From: Streptomyces resistomycificus
GTDB taxonomy: Bacteria > Actinomycetota > Actinomycetes > Streptomycetales > Streptomycetaceae
Direction: 5' to 3'
Length of the DNA: 64,000 nucleotides
Assembly: GCF_001514265.1 (NCBI RefSeq)
Contig: NZ_KQ948991.1
Span: 252,370-316,369, forward strand
The position numbers and the translations under genes are program-made. Positions 1 through 7,623 of the stretch are shown one piece after another. The first letter of the stretch is position 1; each line of letters starts with the position of its first letter. The notes below the pieces were generated by a model. The model was not told where the DNA came from. It saw nothing but the letters and a program-made list of their open reading frames with translations, and did no database searches.

Positions 1-2
1 TC

Positions 3-899
3 CGCACGGGACGCATCGCTCGCACCGACGTAGCGCCTGCTCCGTGCCTGATGGAGTTCGCCCTGCTCCACCCGGACCCCGATGACCCGAACTGGCTGCG
101 TCCCGTGCCGCCATCGATCGCCCTGGCTCAGCGGCTGAACCCGATCGAGGACGAGATCACCCAGCGGAGGCGACTGTCGATCTCACTCGCAGACGCTTTC
201 GAGCCGTTCATGACCCTGAGTGCCCAGTCGACGGGGACCACTCACTCAATCACAGTGCTGGAAGGCATCGACCGGATCAATGCGTCGCTCGATCTGGCCA
301 CCGCCCAGTGCCAGAACGAAATGCTCACCGTCCAGCCGAGCCGTCGCCGCCTCGAGCAGACGCTCATCAAGGCACTGGAACGCGACAGGCCATTGATCGA
401 GCGGGGTTGCCGTATCCGGACGCTCTACCAGCATCCGGCCCGGTACAGCCCCGAGACGCTGGCCTACGTGGCGCAGTTCTCCGACAGCAAGGTCGAGTAC
501 CGCACCATCGACGAACTCGTCGAACGGCTGATCATCTGTGACGAGACCGTCGCCTTCATCCCCACCCGCGACGACGGACAGGTGGCCCTCGAACTCCGTC
601 ACCCGGGGCTCGTCCGCTATTTGATCAAGGTCTTCGAGTTCATGTGGGGTCGCGCGGTACCGCTGAGCGCCGGCGCCCCCTACGAAACCGCGCCTGATGG
701 CATCACGGACATCCAGCACTCCATCGCCAAGCTCCTGGTGGAGGGCCATGTCGACGAGGCGATCGCCCGGCGGCTTGGTATGAACGTACGCACATGCCGT
801 GCGCACATCGCCAAACTCGCCACTGCTCTGGGCAGCGGCAGCCGTGCCCAACTCGGATTCCTGATAGCGCAGTCAGGGATCCTGAAGCAGGATCCCTGA
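3..899 (+). CDS. LuxR-HTH transcriptional regulator with TrmB-like sensor region (5' partial)
   Basis: The reading frame is open back to the window edge. An ATG lies at 51, but the codons before it (reading ...APAPCL) match the region just before the equivalent Met-less position of the next gene, so the true start is outside the window. The C-terminal ~60 residues form a LuxR-type helix-turn-helix (DEAIARRLGMNVRTCRAHIAKL). The middle (RIRTLYQHPARYSPETLAYV, then VAFIPTRDDG) resembles the phospholipase-D-like effector region seen in TrmB/LuxR-type Streptomyces regulators. The last 12 codons form a perfect hairpin. It lies 26 nt upstream of a paralogue, so the two are probably co-transcribed. 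The ligand and target genes cannot be told from sequence. Confidence 0.8.
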   Translation, partial: RTGRIARTDVAPAPCLMEFALLHPDPDDPNWLRPVPPSIALAQRLNPIEDEITQRRRLSISLADAFEPFMTLSAQSTGTTHSITVLEGIDRINASLDLATAQCQNEMLTVQPSRRRLEQTLIKALERDRPLIERGCRIRTLYQHPARYSPETLAYVAQFSDSKVEYRTIDELVERLIICDETVAFIPTRDDGQVALELRHPGLVRYLIKVFEFMWGRAVPLSAGAPYETAPDGITDIQHSIAKLLVEGHVDEAIARRLGMNVRTCRAHIAKLATALGSGSRAQLGFLIAQSGILKQDP

Positions 900-900
900 C
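872..900 (+). terminator. Perfect 13-bp hairpin spanning the stop codon of the first LuxR gene
   Basis: Arms 872-884 and 888-900 are exact reverse complements around an AAG loop and include the TGA stop at 897-899. There is no T-run after it, so it could be an attenuating or RNA-stabilising structure between the tandem paralogues rather than a strong terminator. Confidence 0.55.
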
Positions 901-925
901 GCCTGCCAGTAGAAGAGGATCACGC

Positions 926-1900
926 GTGACGACACCGGTGCACCAGCACGGTCCGGAGGAACTGTGCTCAGCTGGTCTGGAACTGTACGGCCGCGCCTTG
1001 CGCGAAGGGCTCGTCCCCGAGCAGGAGGCGGCTGCAGCGCCCTGCCTGCTGCGAGCCGGCCTCCTCCGGCCCGACCTGGACGACACACGTTGGCTGCGTC
1101 CCGTCGCACCCGCCCTCGCCCTGCCCCGGCTGCTGCGCGGCATCGCCGAGGACATAGCCCGGCGCCGACAGGCCGAGGCCCTCCTGGCCGAGGCTTTCGA
1201 GCCATTCATGGGACTCGGCACCGCGCACACGGACCCGACTGAAGCCGCGGGGATCACTTTGCTCAGCGGCTCCGCCCCGATCGACGACGCCATCCGGCAG
1301 GCCATGCTGCGGTCGTCCGACGAGGTGCTGACGATTCAGCCAGGTGGCAAGCGGCCCGTCCCCTCGCTCGCCCTCGCCTTCACCAAAGAACAGGAGATCC
1401 TTGCCCGGGGAGCCAGGATGCGCACCCTCTACCAGCACACTTCGCGCCACGACCCCGCCGTCCTCGCTCATTACGAGCTCTTGGACGGCGATGTCGAGGT
1501 CCGCACCCTGGACGAGGTACCCGAGCGTCTCATCGTGCTCGACCGCGAAATCGCCTTCATCCCGGCCAACCCGGACCGCACGATCGCCGTCGAAGTCCGC
1601 CACCGTCCGCTGGTCACGTACCTGGCCACCACCTTCGACCGCCTGTGGCCCCTCGCCACCCCCATGTACCCCCGGGCCGTCCAACAGCCCGCCCTCAATG
1701 GAATCACCCCCCGCCAGCGAGCCATCGCCGCCCTTCTCGTGGAAGGTCGCACCGACGCCGTCATCGCCGAACGCCTCGGCATGAACATCCGCACCGCCCG
1801 CGAGCACATCGCGAAACTCGCCTCCACCTTCGGCAGCGAGAGCAGGGCGCAGCTCGGTTATCTCATCGGACGTTCCGGGATTCTTGAGCAGGAAGGGTGA
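926..1900 (+). CDS. LuxR-HTH transcriptional regulator, paralogue 2
   Basis: The protein has 324 aa from a GTG start at 926, chosen because AGAAGAGGA at 911-919 is a good ribosome binding site and the resulting N-terminus (VTTPVHQHG) aligns with the third paralogue. The layout is the same as its neighbour: an N-terminal region, a central effector-like segment (RMRTLYQHTSRH, then REIAFIPANPD), and a C-terminal LuxR HTH (DAVIAERLGMNIRTAREHIA). It probably controls transcription in response to an unknown signal. It overlaps tail-to-tail by 38 bp with the convergent third paralogue, so read-through could give antisense effects. Confidence 0.82.
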   Translation: MTTPVHQHGPEELCSAGLELYGRALREGLVPEQEAAAAPCLLRAGLLRPDLDDTRWLRPVAPALALPRLLRGIAEDIARRRQAEALLAEAFEPFMGLGTAHTDPTEAAGITLLSGSAPIDDAIRQAMLRSSDEVLTIQPGGKRPVPSLALAFTKEQEILARGARMRTLYQHTSRHDPAVLAHYELLDGDVEVRTLDEVPERLIVLDREIAFIPANPDRTIAVEVRHRPLVTYLATTFDRLWPLATPMYPRAVQQPALNGITPRQRAIAALLVEGRTDAVIAERLGMNIRTAREHIAKLASTFGSESRAQLGYLIGRSGILEQEG

Positions 1901-2918
1901 GGGAGGCCGGCTCCGGCCCCGAGCCCAGTTCGGCGTGGCGGGGCGTGCCGTCCAGGCCCACCTGGGCGATGCGGACGCCGAGTTGGGTGCGGCTGGCCGC
2001 TCCCAGGGTCTCCGAGAGGCGCGCGATGTGCGCCCGGCACGTACGGACGCTTATCCCCAGCCGTTCCGCGATCACCGCGTCCTGGTGGCCCTCCGCGAGC
2101 AGCGCGGCGATGGACTGCTCCCGGTGCGAGATGCCCTCGATGCCGGTGTCCGGGAGGGGTGCGGTCAGGGGGATCGCGAGGCGCCACAGCCGCTCGAAGA
2201 CCGTGCCCAGGTACTCCACCAGCGCCGGATGCCGCAGCTCCAACGCGAGCGTGCGGTCCGCGTTCGCCGGGATGAAGGCCACCGTGCGGTCGAAGAGGAT
2301 GAGGCGGTCGATGACCTCGTCGAGCGTGCGGGCCTGGACCGTGCCGCCCATCAGCTCCAGGTAGTTGAGCAGGCCCTGCCCGTGCCGCGCCACGTGCGTG
2401 TACAGGTCGCGCATGCGAACACCCCGGCCGCGCAGCGCCAGCGCCCGGTGCAGGCCCTCGGTCAGCTCGTGCTCGGGCCGGATGCCGCCGGGCTGGACGG
2501 TCAGGACCTCCGTCGTACACGCCTCGGTCGCCTCGTCCATCGCGGCCTGGATGCGGGAGAGTCCGTCGAGGACCCGGATCGCGCTGCCCTCCGCTGCGGC
2601 CGCCTGCGGTCGCGGGCCGCCGAGACCGGCGTACCACTCGAAGGCCGCGACCGCCGAACCCACCCGTCGCTGACTGGCGCTGACCTCGTCGTACAGCCCG
2701 CGCAGCAGTCGCGTCATGACCTCCTGCGGGGCCGCCGGCACCAGCCAGGCCATGTCGTCGGGATCCGGGTGGAGGAGGGCGAGTTCGAGGAGGCAGGGGA
2801 CCGGCTCGGCGTCCTCGCGCGGCACACGGCCCCGCCGCACGGCCCTCGAATAGACGCGATCCCCGGCCTCGCACAGCCGGTCGGCACCGTGCGGATGCTC
2901 CGTCCCGTGTCCGGCCAT
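1863..2918 (-). CDS. LuxR-HTH transcriptional regulator, paralogue 3
   Basis: The protein has about 351 aa. The start at 2918 (MAGHGTEHP) matches the N-terminus of paralogue 2. Longer starts at 3035 or 3029 have a GAGGGGGTGG Shine-Dalgarno-like stretch and cannot be excluded. The central segment (RMRDLYTHVARHGQGLLNYL; VAFIPANADRTLALELRHP) and the C-terminal HTH (DAVIAERLGISVRTCRAHIA) are shared with the other two genes. Its C-terminus is about 30 residues longer and runs into the 3' end of the convergent paralogue. Three copies within 3 kb point to local duplication. Confidence 0.8.
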   Translation of the reverse strand: MAGHGTEHPHGADRLCEAGDRVYSRAVRRGRVPREDAEPVPCLLELALLHPDPDDMAWLVPAAPQEVMTRLLRGLYDEVSASQRRVGSAVAAFEWYAGLGGPRPQAAAAEGSAIRVLDGLSRIQAAMDEATEACTTEVLTVQPGGIRPEHELTEGLHRALALRGRGVRMRDLYTHVARHGQGLLNYLELMGGTVQARTLDEVIDRLILFDRTVAFIPANADRTLALELRHPALVEYLGTVFERLWRLAIPLTAPLPDTGIEGISHREQSIAALLAEGHQDAVIAERLGISVRTCRAHIARLSETLGAASRTQLGVRIAQVGLDGTPRHAELGSGPEPASLTLPAQESRNVR

Positions 2919-3241
2919 GAGCCAATCCACCCCCGGTTCCAGCCTCTTCCGCAGCGCAACTATGCGCGGCCCGAACCGGCTGCGCAACACGACTTCACCA
3001 CGTCCGCACACCTTTTCGACACCTTTCATCCCCATACACCCCCACCCCCTCATGGCCTGTTGCAACAAGATGGGGGTGTTACTCATGCAGCAGTGGTGCG
3101 ATCGTCTGTGATCACGGGCCTACGACCAAGCTCACCCGTGGACGCCCGGAGGACGACGTCCCCCACGGACCTAGGCTCCTCCGAATACCTTGGCAGTCAC
3201 GGGAGTTCGGCATACACCGCGTCAGTTGCGAGCTGCCACTG
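2919..3241. other. Intergenic region between LuxR paralogue 3 and the peptide cassette
   Basis: About 320 bp without a convincing gene unless paralogue 3 uses an upstream start. It contains a 10-bp palindrome, TGTTGCAACA, at 3058-3067, which sits where an operator for the minus-strand regulator could be. No clear terminator was seen. Confidence 0.35.
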
Positions 3242-3601
3242 ATGCCAGCGGGGAAGGTATACATCGCTGTGACCACGGGGGATGTCAACCCATTGTCAGA
3301 CAGAGCGACACTTGCGCTTCCATCGGGAAGAGGAGGAGCCGAGCAGGGGCCGCTTTCCGATCTCGATCTACTGACGGATCGAGAAAAGCAAGTACTGTCT
3401 CTTCTCGCCGATGGACCGTCCAATCGCGTGATGGCCAGACAGCTCGGCATAGCGGAACGAACAGTCAAAGCACACCTGACAAGCTTGATGCGAAAGCTCA
3501 ACATTGAGTCGCGCCTCGAGGCGGCCCTGTTCTCCAATCTGCACAGGGATGAACTCCCGCACATGGATCACTGCCCTGAAGTGCTACACCCTGAAGGGTA
3601 A
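3242..3601 (+). CDS. Small LuxR/NarL-type HTH regulator at the head of the peptide cassette
   Basis: A 119-aa protein that is little more than a LuxR DNA-binding domain: LTDREKQVLSLLADGPSNRV then ARQLGIAERTVKAHLTSLMR and KLNIESRLEAALF. There is no receiver or ligand domain. The N-terminal 45 residues are low complexity. The ATG at 3242 has no obvious ribosome binding site. A GTG at 3269 preceded by GGGAAGG is an alternative that removes 9 residues. The base composition is less G+C-rich than in the genes around it. It sits 122 bp before the secreted cationic precursor and faces the same way, so it is a plausible local regulator of that cassette. Confidence 0.75.
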   Translation: MPAGKVYIAVTTGDVNPLSDRATLALPSGRGGAEQGPLSDLDLLTDREKQVLSLLADGPSNRVMARQLGIAERTVKAHLTSLMRKLNIESRLEAALFSNLHRDELPHMDHCPEVLHPEG

Positions 3602-3723
3602 TGCCCTAAGGTCCAATTGAGAGCATTACACCCTGCCCGACAGTATTGATTCCAGCAGCCGGACAGACCGGCCGAAGGCGGCCCTCAAAGGCCGTCTGGA
3701 ATGGGATTATGGGGAGGGACCAA

Positions 3724-4149
3724 ATGCGCAAGAAGACGCGTACGATCGCCGCTTCTGTGGTGGCGGCAGTGGCCTTGGGTGTGGCTGCGCCTGCAGCATC
3801 GGCTGTCGAGAGCAACCGGACGGTCGCCACCGTCGTGACGGTGCACACCGCCGCGCTGCCGACGGCGACGGTGGAGGTGTATCCCGAGGTCGAGATGAGC
3901 TCCGAGACAGCCGCCAAGGCCGAGGGAGAGCGGGTGGCGCTGGGCAGGCTCAGCGCACTCAAAGTACTGATCAAGAAGAGCAAGCCCCTCTTCAAGGCGG
4001 CCGTGAAGGCTGCAAAGAAGGGCAAGGCGGCGTTCGACCGATGGGTCAACAGCCTCTCGAACTTCAACCCTGTCAAGTGGGCCATCAAGGGATCGCCGAG
4101 CTACATCGTCACCGAGCTCATCTCCTGGCTGGCACAGCAAGTCATCTGA
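3724..4149 (+). CDS. Secreted precursor with acidic pro-region and cationic amphipathic C-terminus (candidate bacteriocin)
   Basis: 141 aa, with GGGGAGGG seven bases before the ATG. Residues 1-27 are a Sec signal peptide (basic start MRKKTR, hydrophobic stretch, ASA cleavage motif). Residues 28-70 are acidic (seven Glu, three basic residues). Residues 71-141 are strongly cationic: 11 Lys and 2 Arg against one Asp and one Glu. The core reads KVLIKKSKPLFKAAVKAAKK and is followed by an aromatic amphipathic end (FDRWVNS, NPVKWAIK, ELISWLAQQVI). There are no Cys residues. The Lys-rich helix followed by Trp helices recalls saposin-like leaderless bacteriocins (lacticin Q/aureocin A53 type), but no homology is demonstrated. 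The next genes encode a small membrane protein and an ABC transporter, which fits immunity or export. The role as an antimicrobial is inference. Confidence 0.6.
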   Translation: MRKKTRTIAASVVAAVALGVAAPAASAVESNRTVATVVTVHTAALPTATVEVYPEVEMSSETAAKAEGERVALGRLSALKVLIKKSKPLFKAAVKAAKKGKAAFDRWVNSLSNFNPVKWAIKGSPSYIVTELISWLAQQVI

Positions 4150-4226
4150 TTCGGACGAGTGTGCCTCCTCCCGGGTTCCCGCACCACGGACCGCTCGGGG
4201 GGAGTTGCACTGCACAAGGGGGAAGA

Positions 4227-4493
4227 ATGAAGAAAACACGCGAGCAGATGGTCGCAGACAACATGTGGGGATCGGCGGCACTCTTTGTCTGCGCTGCCTT
4301 CTTCTCTTTTGTGGCTGTCCGTACGGATGGCGCGGACAAGGTGGGGTGGATACTCTATCTCTGCGGCTGGATCCCCCCGACGGGAATGGCGATATGGTGC
4401 CTTACCAAGCGCCGTAACCTTGGTGTCGGTGGAGCGTTTTCCTTCCTACTTCTGATGGTTTCAGGAGTCTTGTTCTGGCTGAACCATGGCTGA
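4227..4493 (+). CDS. Small three-helix membrane protein (candidate immunity protein)
   Basis: 88 aa from an ATG at 4227 behind AAGGGGGAAGA. Three hydrophobic segments are visible, at about residues 15-31 (SAALFVCAAFFSFVAV), 38-59 (VGWILYLCGW...AIWCL) and 68-86 (AFSFLLLMVSGVLFWL), with a short basic loop (TKRRN). No family is recognised. It follows the cationic precursor by 77 bp and overlaps the ABC ATPase gene by 8 bp, so it is translated with the transporter. Small hydrophobic proteins in this position are typical of bacteriocin self-protection, which is the suggested but unproven role. Confidence 0.6.
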   Translation: MKKTREQMVADNMWGSAALFVCAAFFSFVAVRTDGADKVGWILYLCGWIPPTGMAIWCLTKRRNLGVGGAFSFLLLMVSGVLFWLNHG

Positions 4494-5406
4494 CCTCGAC
4501 ACCTCGGCATCTCCCCTGCTGACCGCGCACGGCCTGTCCAAGGAATTCCGCGGCCGACGCGCACTGTCCGAAGTTTCGCTGGAGCTGCCTCCCTATACGG
4601 TGACTGGTTTTCTGGGCGCGAACGGTGCAGGAAAGACCACCGCGATCCGCCTGCTGCTCGGCCTGCTGCCGGGACGTGGTGAAACTCTGTTCATGGGACG
4701 GCCGTTGGCCCAGTGGCGTGCGCCCGCGGGGATCGTTGGAGCGGTTCTCGGCGGCATCGCCGGCCACCCCAAGCACTCGGTGCGCGCGCATTTGACGATG
4801 GTGGCCTCCGGTGCGGGCACCCCAAGCGGACGCGTGACTGACGTTCTCGACCTGGTCGGCATGCGGGAGAGTGCGGGGATGCGCCTCGAGCGTCTGTCTC
4901 TCGGCATGGCTCAGCGCGTGGGAATGGCTCAGGCTCTGATCGGCGATCCGCGAGTCCTGATCCTCGATGAGCCAACCAATGGGCTCGACCCGCATTCGGT
5001 GCGCTGGTTGAGGACCTTCCTGCGCGACTTCGCCGCCGAGGGACGTGCGGTGCTGGTGTCCAGCCACCAACTGGCAGAACTGGAACTGCTGGCCGACAGA
5101 GTCGTCGTACTCGCGAAAGGCCGAGTGGTGGCCAGAGCATCCATGTCGGACCTGGCCAGGACAGCTCAAGGACGGGTGGGCGTGCAAAGCCCCGTCCTCG
5201 AACGACTGGAACCACTGGTCGAGCAGCGAGGCGGGGCTCTCACGATGACCACCGGAGAGGCCGCCGAGATCACGGGACTGTCGAGGGCCGAGGTTGGTGA
5301 CCTGGCGGCCGAGCACTCCATACCCCTGCACTGGCTGGACGAGCGACCGGCTTCCTTGGAGGACTTCTACCTGTCCGTGGCCGAGCAGGAGTACCGGATC
5401 CGATGA
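4486..5406 (+). CDS. ABC transporter ATP-binding protein
   Basis: 306 aa. Walker A GANGAGKTT (about residues 43-51), signature LSLGMAQR, Walker B VLILDEPTNGLDP and the H-loop SSHQ are all intact. The sequence is of the single-domain, drug/bacteriocin-export and self-protection class (CcmA/BcrA/LanF-like), with a ~90-residue C-terminal extension after the nucleotide-binding core. The start at 4486 overlaps the previous gene and the stop overlaps the permease start by ATGA, so expression is coupled. It should power the adjacent permease in exporting or expelling a peptide or lipid-targeting compound. Confidence 0.88.
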   Translation: MADLDTSASPLLTAHGLSKEFRGRRALSEVSLELPPYTVTGFLGANGAGKTTAIRLLLGLLPGRGETLFMGRPLAQWRAPAGIVGAVLGGIAGHPKHSVRAHLTMVASGAGTPSGRVTDVLDLVGMRESAGMRLERLSLGMAQRVGMAQALIGDPRVLILDEPTNGLDPHSVRWLRTFLRDFAAEGRAVLVSSHQLAELELLADRVVVLAKGRVVARASMSDLARTAQGRVGVQSPVLERLEPLVEQRGGALTMTTGEAAEITGLSRAEVGDLAAEHSIPLHWLDERPASLEDFYLSVAEQEYRIR

Positions 5407-6311
5407 GTCCAACTGCCGTCACAACCAGCAAACGAGATGCTTCACCCTATGACCGCGCGGTCCCGGTCATCCCCCTGGCCGGGACCGCGCTCAAACGCGC
5501 TCTGCACTACGAATACATGAGGCTGAGGGGCCTCCGGTCGACCTGGGTAGTCCTGGCGGCGCTGATAACCCTGAGCTTGCTCAACGGCGTGCTGCTGCCG
5601 ATGGAGGCGATGGGAGCCGGGCCCGGAGGGGCAGGGCAGTCCTCCCTCGACACCGGACGGCTGGTCGATTCTCTGCAATTCAATCCCATAGGTATGCAAC
5701 TGCCGCTCTCTGCATGGATGCTGGTGTTCGTCTTCGGCACTGGGCCGATCACCACGGAGTTCAGCCACCGGACAGCGCGGACAGCCTGGTTGACCGTCGG
5801 CAGCCGCAGTCTGTCTTATGCAGCCAAGCTCATCACGGGCACGGTCGGCGCTCTGACTGCCTCAGTCGTGGGGCTCGTGCTCAGCGCGGCCTCGGGCTCG
5901 ACAGCCGTGACAGTGGTAGGGCTGCCGCAGCCCGACTGGTGGGCTGCATGCGGCCCCCTGCTGAGGTACCTGACTGTCATGGCATGTCTGCCAGTTCTGG
6001 CTGGCGGTCTGGCCGCGTGCATCCGAAGCCGGCTGATGACGGTGCTCATACTCGCACTGTGGCCCCTCATGCTGGAACGAGGTTTCGGCCTGGCCGTCGA
6101 ACAGATCCCCGGAACAGGCAACGTCTCGGAGTGGTTTCCGTTCGCTGCGGCCAGAGCAGCCATGAGCGGTACAGAGAATCCGGAGGAGTTCACCCGGCTA
6201 CTCATCGGCAGTGACCTGGCACCCCTGACAGGCCTCGCGGTCTTCTCCGTCAGCGCCGCCCTTATCGCCTACTGCGGATGGCAGGTCTACCGGCGGCGGG
6301 AGGCCCCATGA
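5403..6311 (+). CDS. ABC transporter permease (ABC-2 type)
   Basis: 302 aa with about six hydrophobic segments, the first being STWVVLAALITLSLLNGVLL and the last LAPLTGLAVFSVSAALIAYC. The pattern, with a large extracytoplasmic loop after helix 1, matches ABC-2/BcrB-like permeases that pair with single ATPases of the preceding type. It shares ATGA overlaps with both the ATPase gene and the following DUF418 gene. The substrate is unknown. The context suggests the cationic peptide encoded upstream. Confidence 0.82.
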   Translation: MSPTAVTTSKRDASPYDRAVPVIPLAGTALKRALHYEYMRLRGLRSTWVVLAALITLSLLNGVLLPMEAMGAGPGGAGQSSLDTGRLVDSLQFNPIGMQLPLSAWMLVFVFGTGPITTEFSHRTARTAWLTVGSRSLSYAAKLITGTVGALTASVVGLVLSAASGSTAVTVVGLPQPDWWAACGPLLRYLTVMACLPVLAGGLAACIRSRLMTVLILALWPLMLERGFGLAVEQIPGTGNVSEWFPFAAARAAMSGTENPEEFTRLLIGSDLAPLTGLAVFSVSAALIAYCGWQVYRRREAP

Positions 6312-7504
6312 GCAGCACACCGGTAGACCCCCGGCGCCTGCCCGACGTCGACGCGCTGCGCGGGTTCGCGTTGTTCGGGATCCTCGTGGTCAACAGCAGT
6401 CAGATGATGGATCCCTACATGTCGGAGGGGATCCGCGAGCCCGGGGCCGCTCCTTGGGACCAGTTCGCCCTGTGGCTGGTGACGGCGCTGGCGGCCACCA
6501 AGTTCTACCTCCTGTTCTCCTTCCTCTTCGGCTACAGCTTCACCCTCCAGACGGACTCCGCCGAGCGGGACGGCGCGCGCCTCGCTCCGCGCTTCCTGCG
6601 CAGGTCCCTGGGCCTGGTGCTGCTGGGTCTGGTGCACGCCGTCGTGCTGTTCAACGGCGACATCCTCATGACCTACGGCCTCCTCGGACTGACCCTGCTG
6701 TGGGCGCGGCGGATGACCCCGGCCACCGCCGCCAAGACGGCCGCCTGGACGTACGGGGTCTTCGGCGCCGTTCTCACCGCGGTGGGCGCGCTCACCCTGT
6801 GGGTGGACGACGAGAGCGCCTCCGACTCCCGGGCGATCGCGGACGCGGTGGCCGCCTACCGCGGCGACCCCGGCACGGTTCTCCAGGCGAACCTGGACCG
6901 GCTCCCGGACGCGTTCCTCGGCATCCTCGTCATGGCGCCCGGCGTACTCGCGGCGTTCTTCCTCGGGTTGGCCGCGGGCCGGCGACGCCTGCTCGCACCG
7001 GGACAGGCGAGCCGCTCCCGGCTGACCGGGATCACGGTCGTCGGACTGGCGGTGGGAGCCCCCGGGGCGATCTTCTTCGCCTCCGCCTCTCAAGGCCCCC
7101 TGGACGCACGCTGGCAGTACCTGGGCCTCGGTGTGGGCATGCTGACGGCTCCCGCCCTGTCGGCGGCGTACGCGTGCTTCGTACTGCTCCTGCTGCGCTC
7201 GTCACGCGGCGCCCGTACCCAGCGGCTGCTCGCCCCGGCGGGCCGCACGGCCCTCACCAACTACCTGACCCAGTCCCTGGTCATGGCCTTCATCGCCACG
7301 GCCTACGGCCTCTCCCTCTACGGCCGCCTGGGAGCGGCCGCGATCCTGACACTCGCGTGCGCTCTCTACGCCCTCCAGCTCGCCGCCAGCGCGACGTACG
7401 CGAGACGTTTCCGACACGGCCCCGCAGAGTGGCTGCTGCGGGCGATCACCATGGCCGGGCGGCCGGGGAAGAGAGACAGAGCGGCAACGCCCCGTCCCAC
7501 GTGA
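6308..7504 (+). CDS. DUF418 domain-containing membrane protein
   Basis: 398 aa. The start at 6308 makes an ATGA overlap with the permease stop. The N-terminus DVDALRGFALFGILVVN is the hallmark of the DUF418/acyltransferase-3-like family, and ASATYARRFRHGPAEWLLRA is the typical DUF418 C-terminal box. About eight to ten transmembrane segments lie between. The function of DUF418 is not established. Relatives are multi-pass proteins often found near transporters or envelope genes. Tight coupling to the ABC genes suggests a role in the same process, for example modification or resistance at the membrane. Confidence 0.85.
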   Translation: MSSTPVDPRRLPDVDALRGFALFGILVVNSSQMMDPYMSEGIREPGAAPWDQFALWLVTALAATKFYLLFSFLFGYSFTLQTDSAERDGARLAPRFLRRSLGLVLLGLVHAVVLFNGDILMTYGLLGLTLLWARRMTPATAAKTAAWTYGVFGAVLTAVGALTLWVDDESASDSRAIADAVAAYRGDPGTVLQANLDRLPDAFLGILVMAPGVLAAFFLGLAAGRRRLLAPGQASRSRLTGITVVGLAVGAPGAIFFASASQGPLDARWQYLGLGVGMLTAPALSAAYACFVLLLLRSSRGARTQRLLAPAGRTALTNYLTQSLVMAFIATAYGLSLYGRLGAAAILTLACALYALQLAASATYARRFRHGPAEWLLRAITMAGRPGKRDRAATPRPT

Positions 7505-7623
7505 CGTCAGAACGCATGCGCTCCACACCCTCTGAGAAGGCGCGGATGCCCGAACCGCACTGGCAGACGTCGACGTGCAGCGGCGCGTTGGGCCGCTGCG
7601 AACTCCGTCCGGTAGCCCAGCGG

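Noticed and set aside
246..851. Long open frames opposite the LuxR genes
   Set aside because: They are mirror frames caused by high G+C codon bias; the sense strand has family motifs and the antisense products are low complexity.
4041..4226. Upstream extension of the small membrane protein to 4041
   Set aside because: It would overlap the precursor gene, lacks a ribosome binding site and is not protein-like; ATG at 4227 with AAGGGGGAAGA is better.
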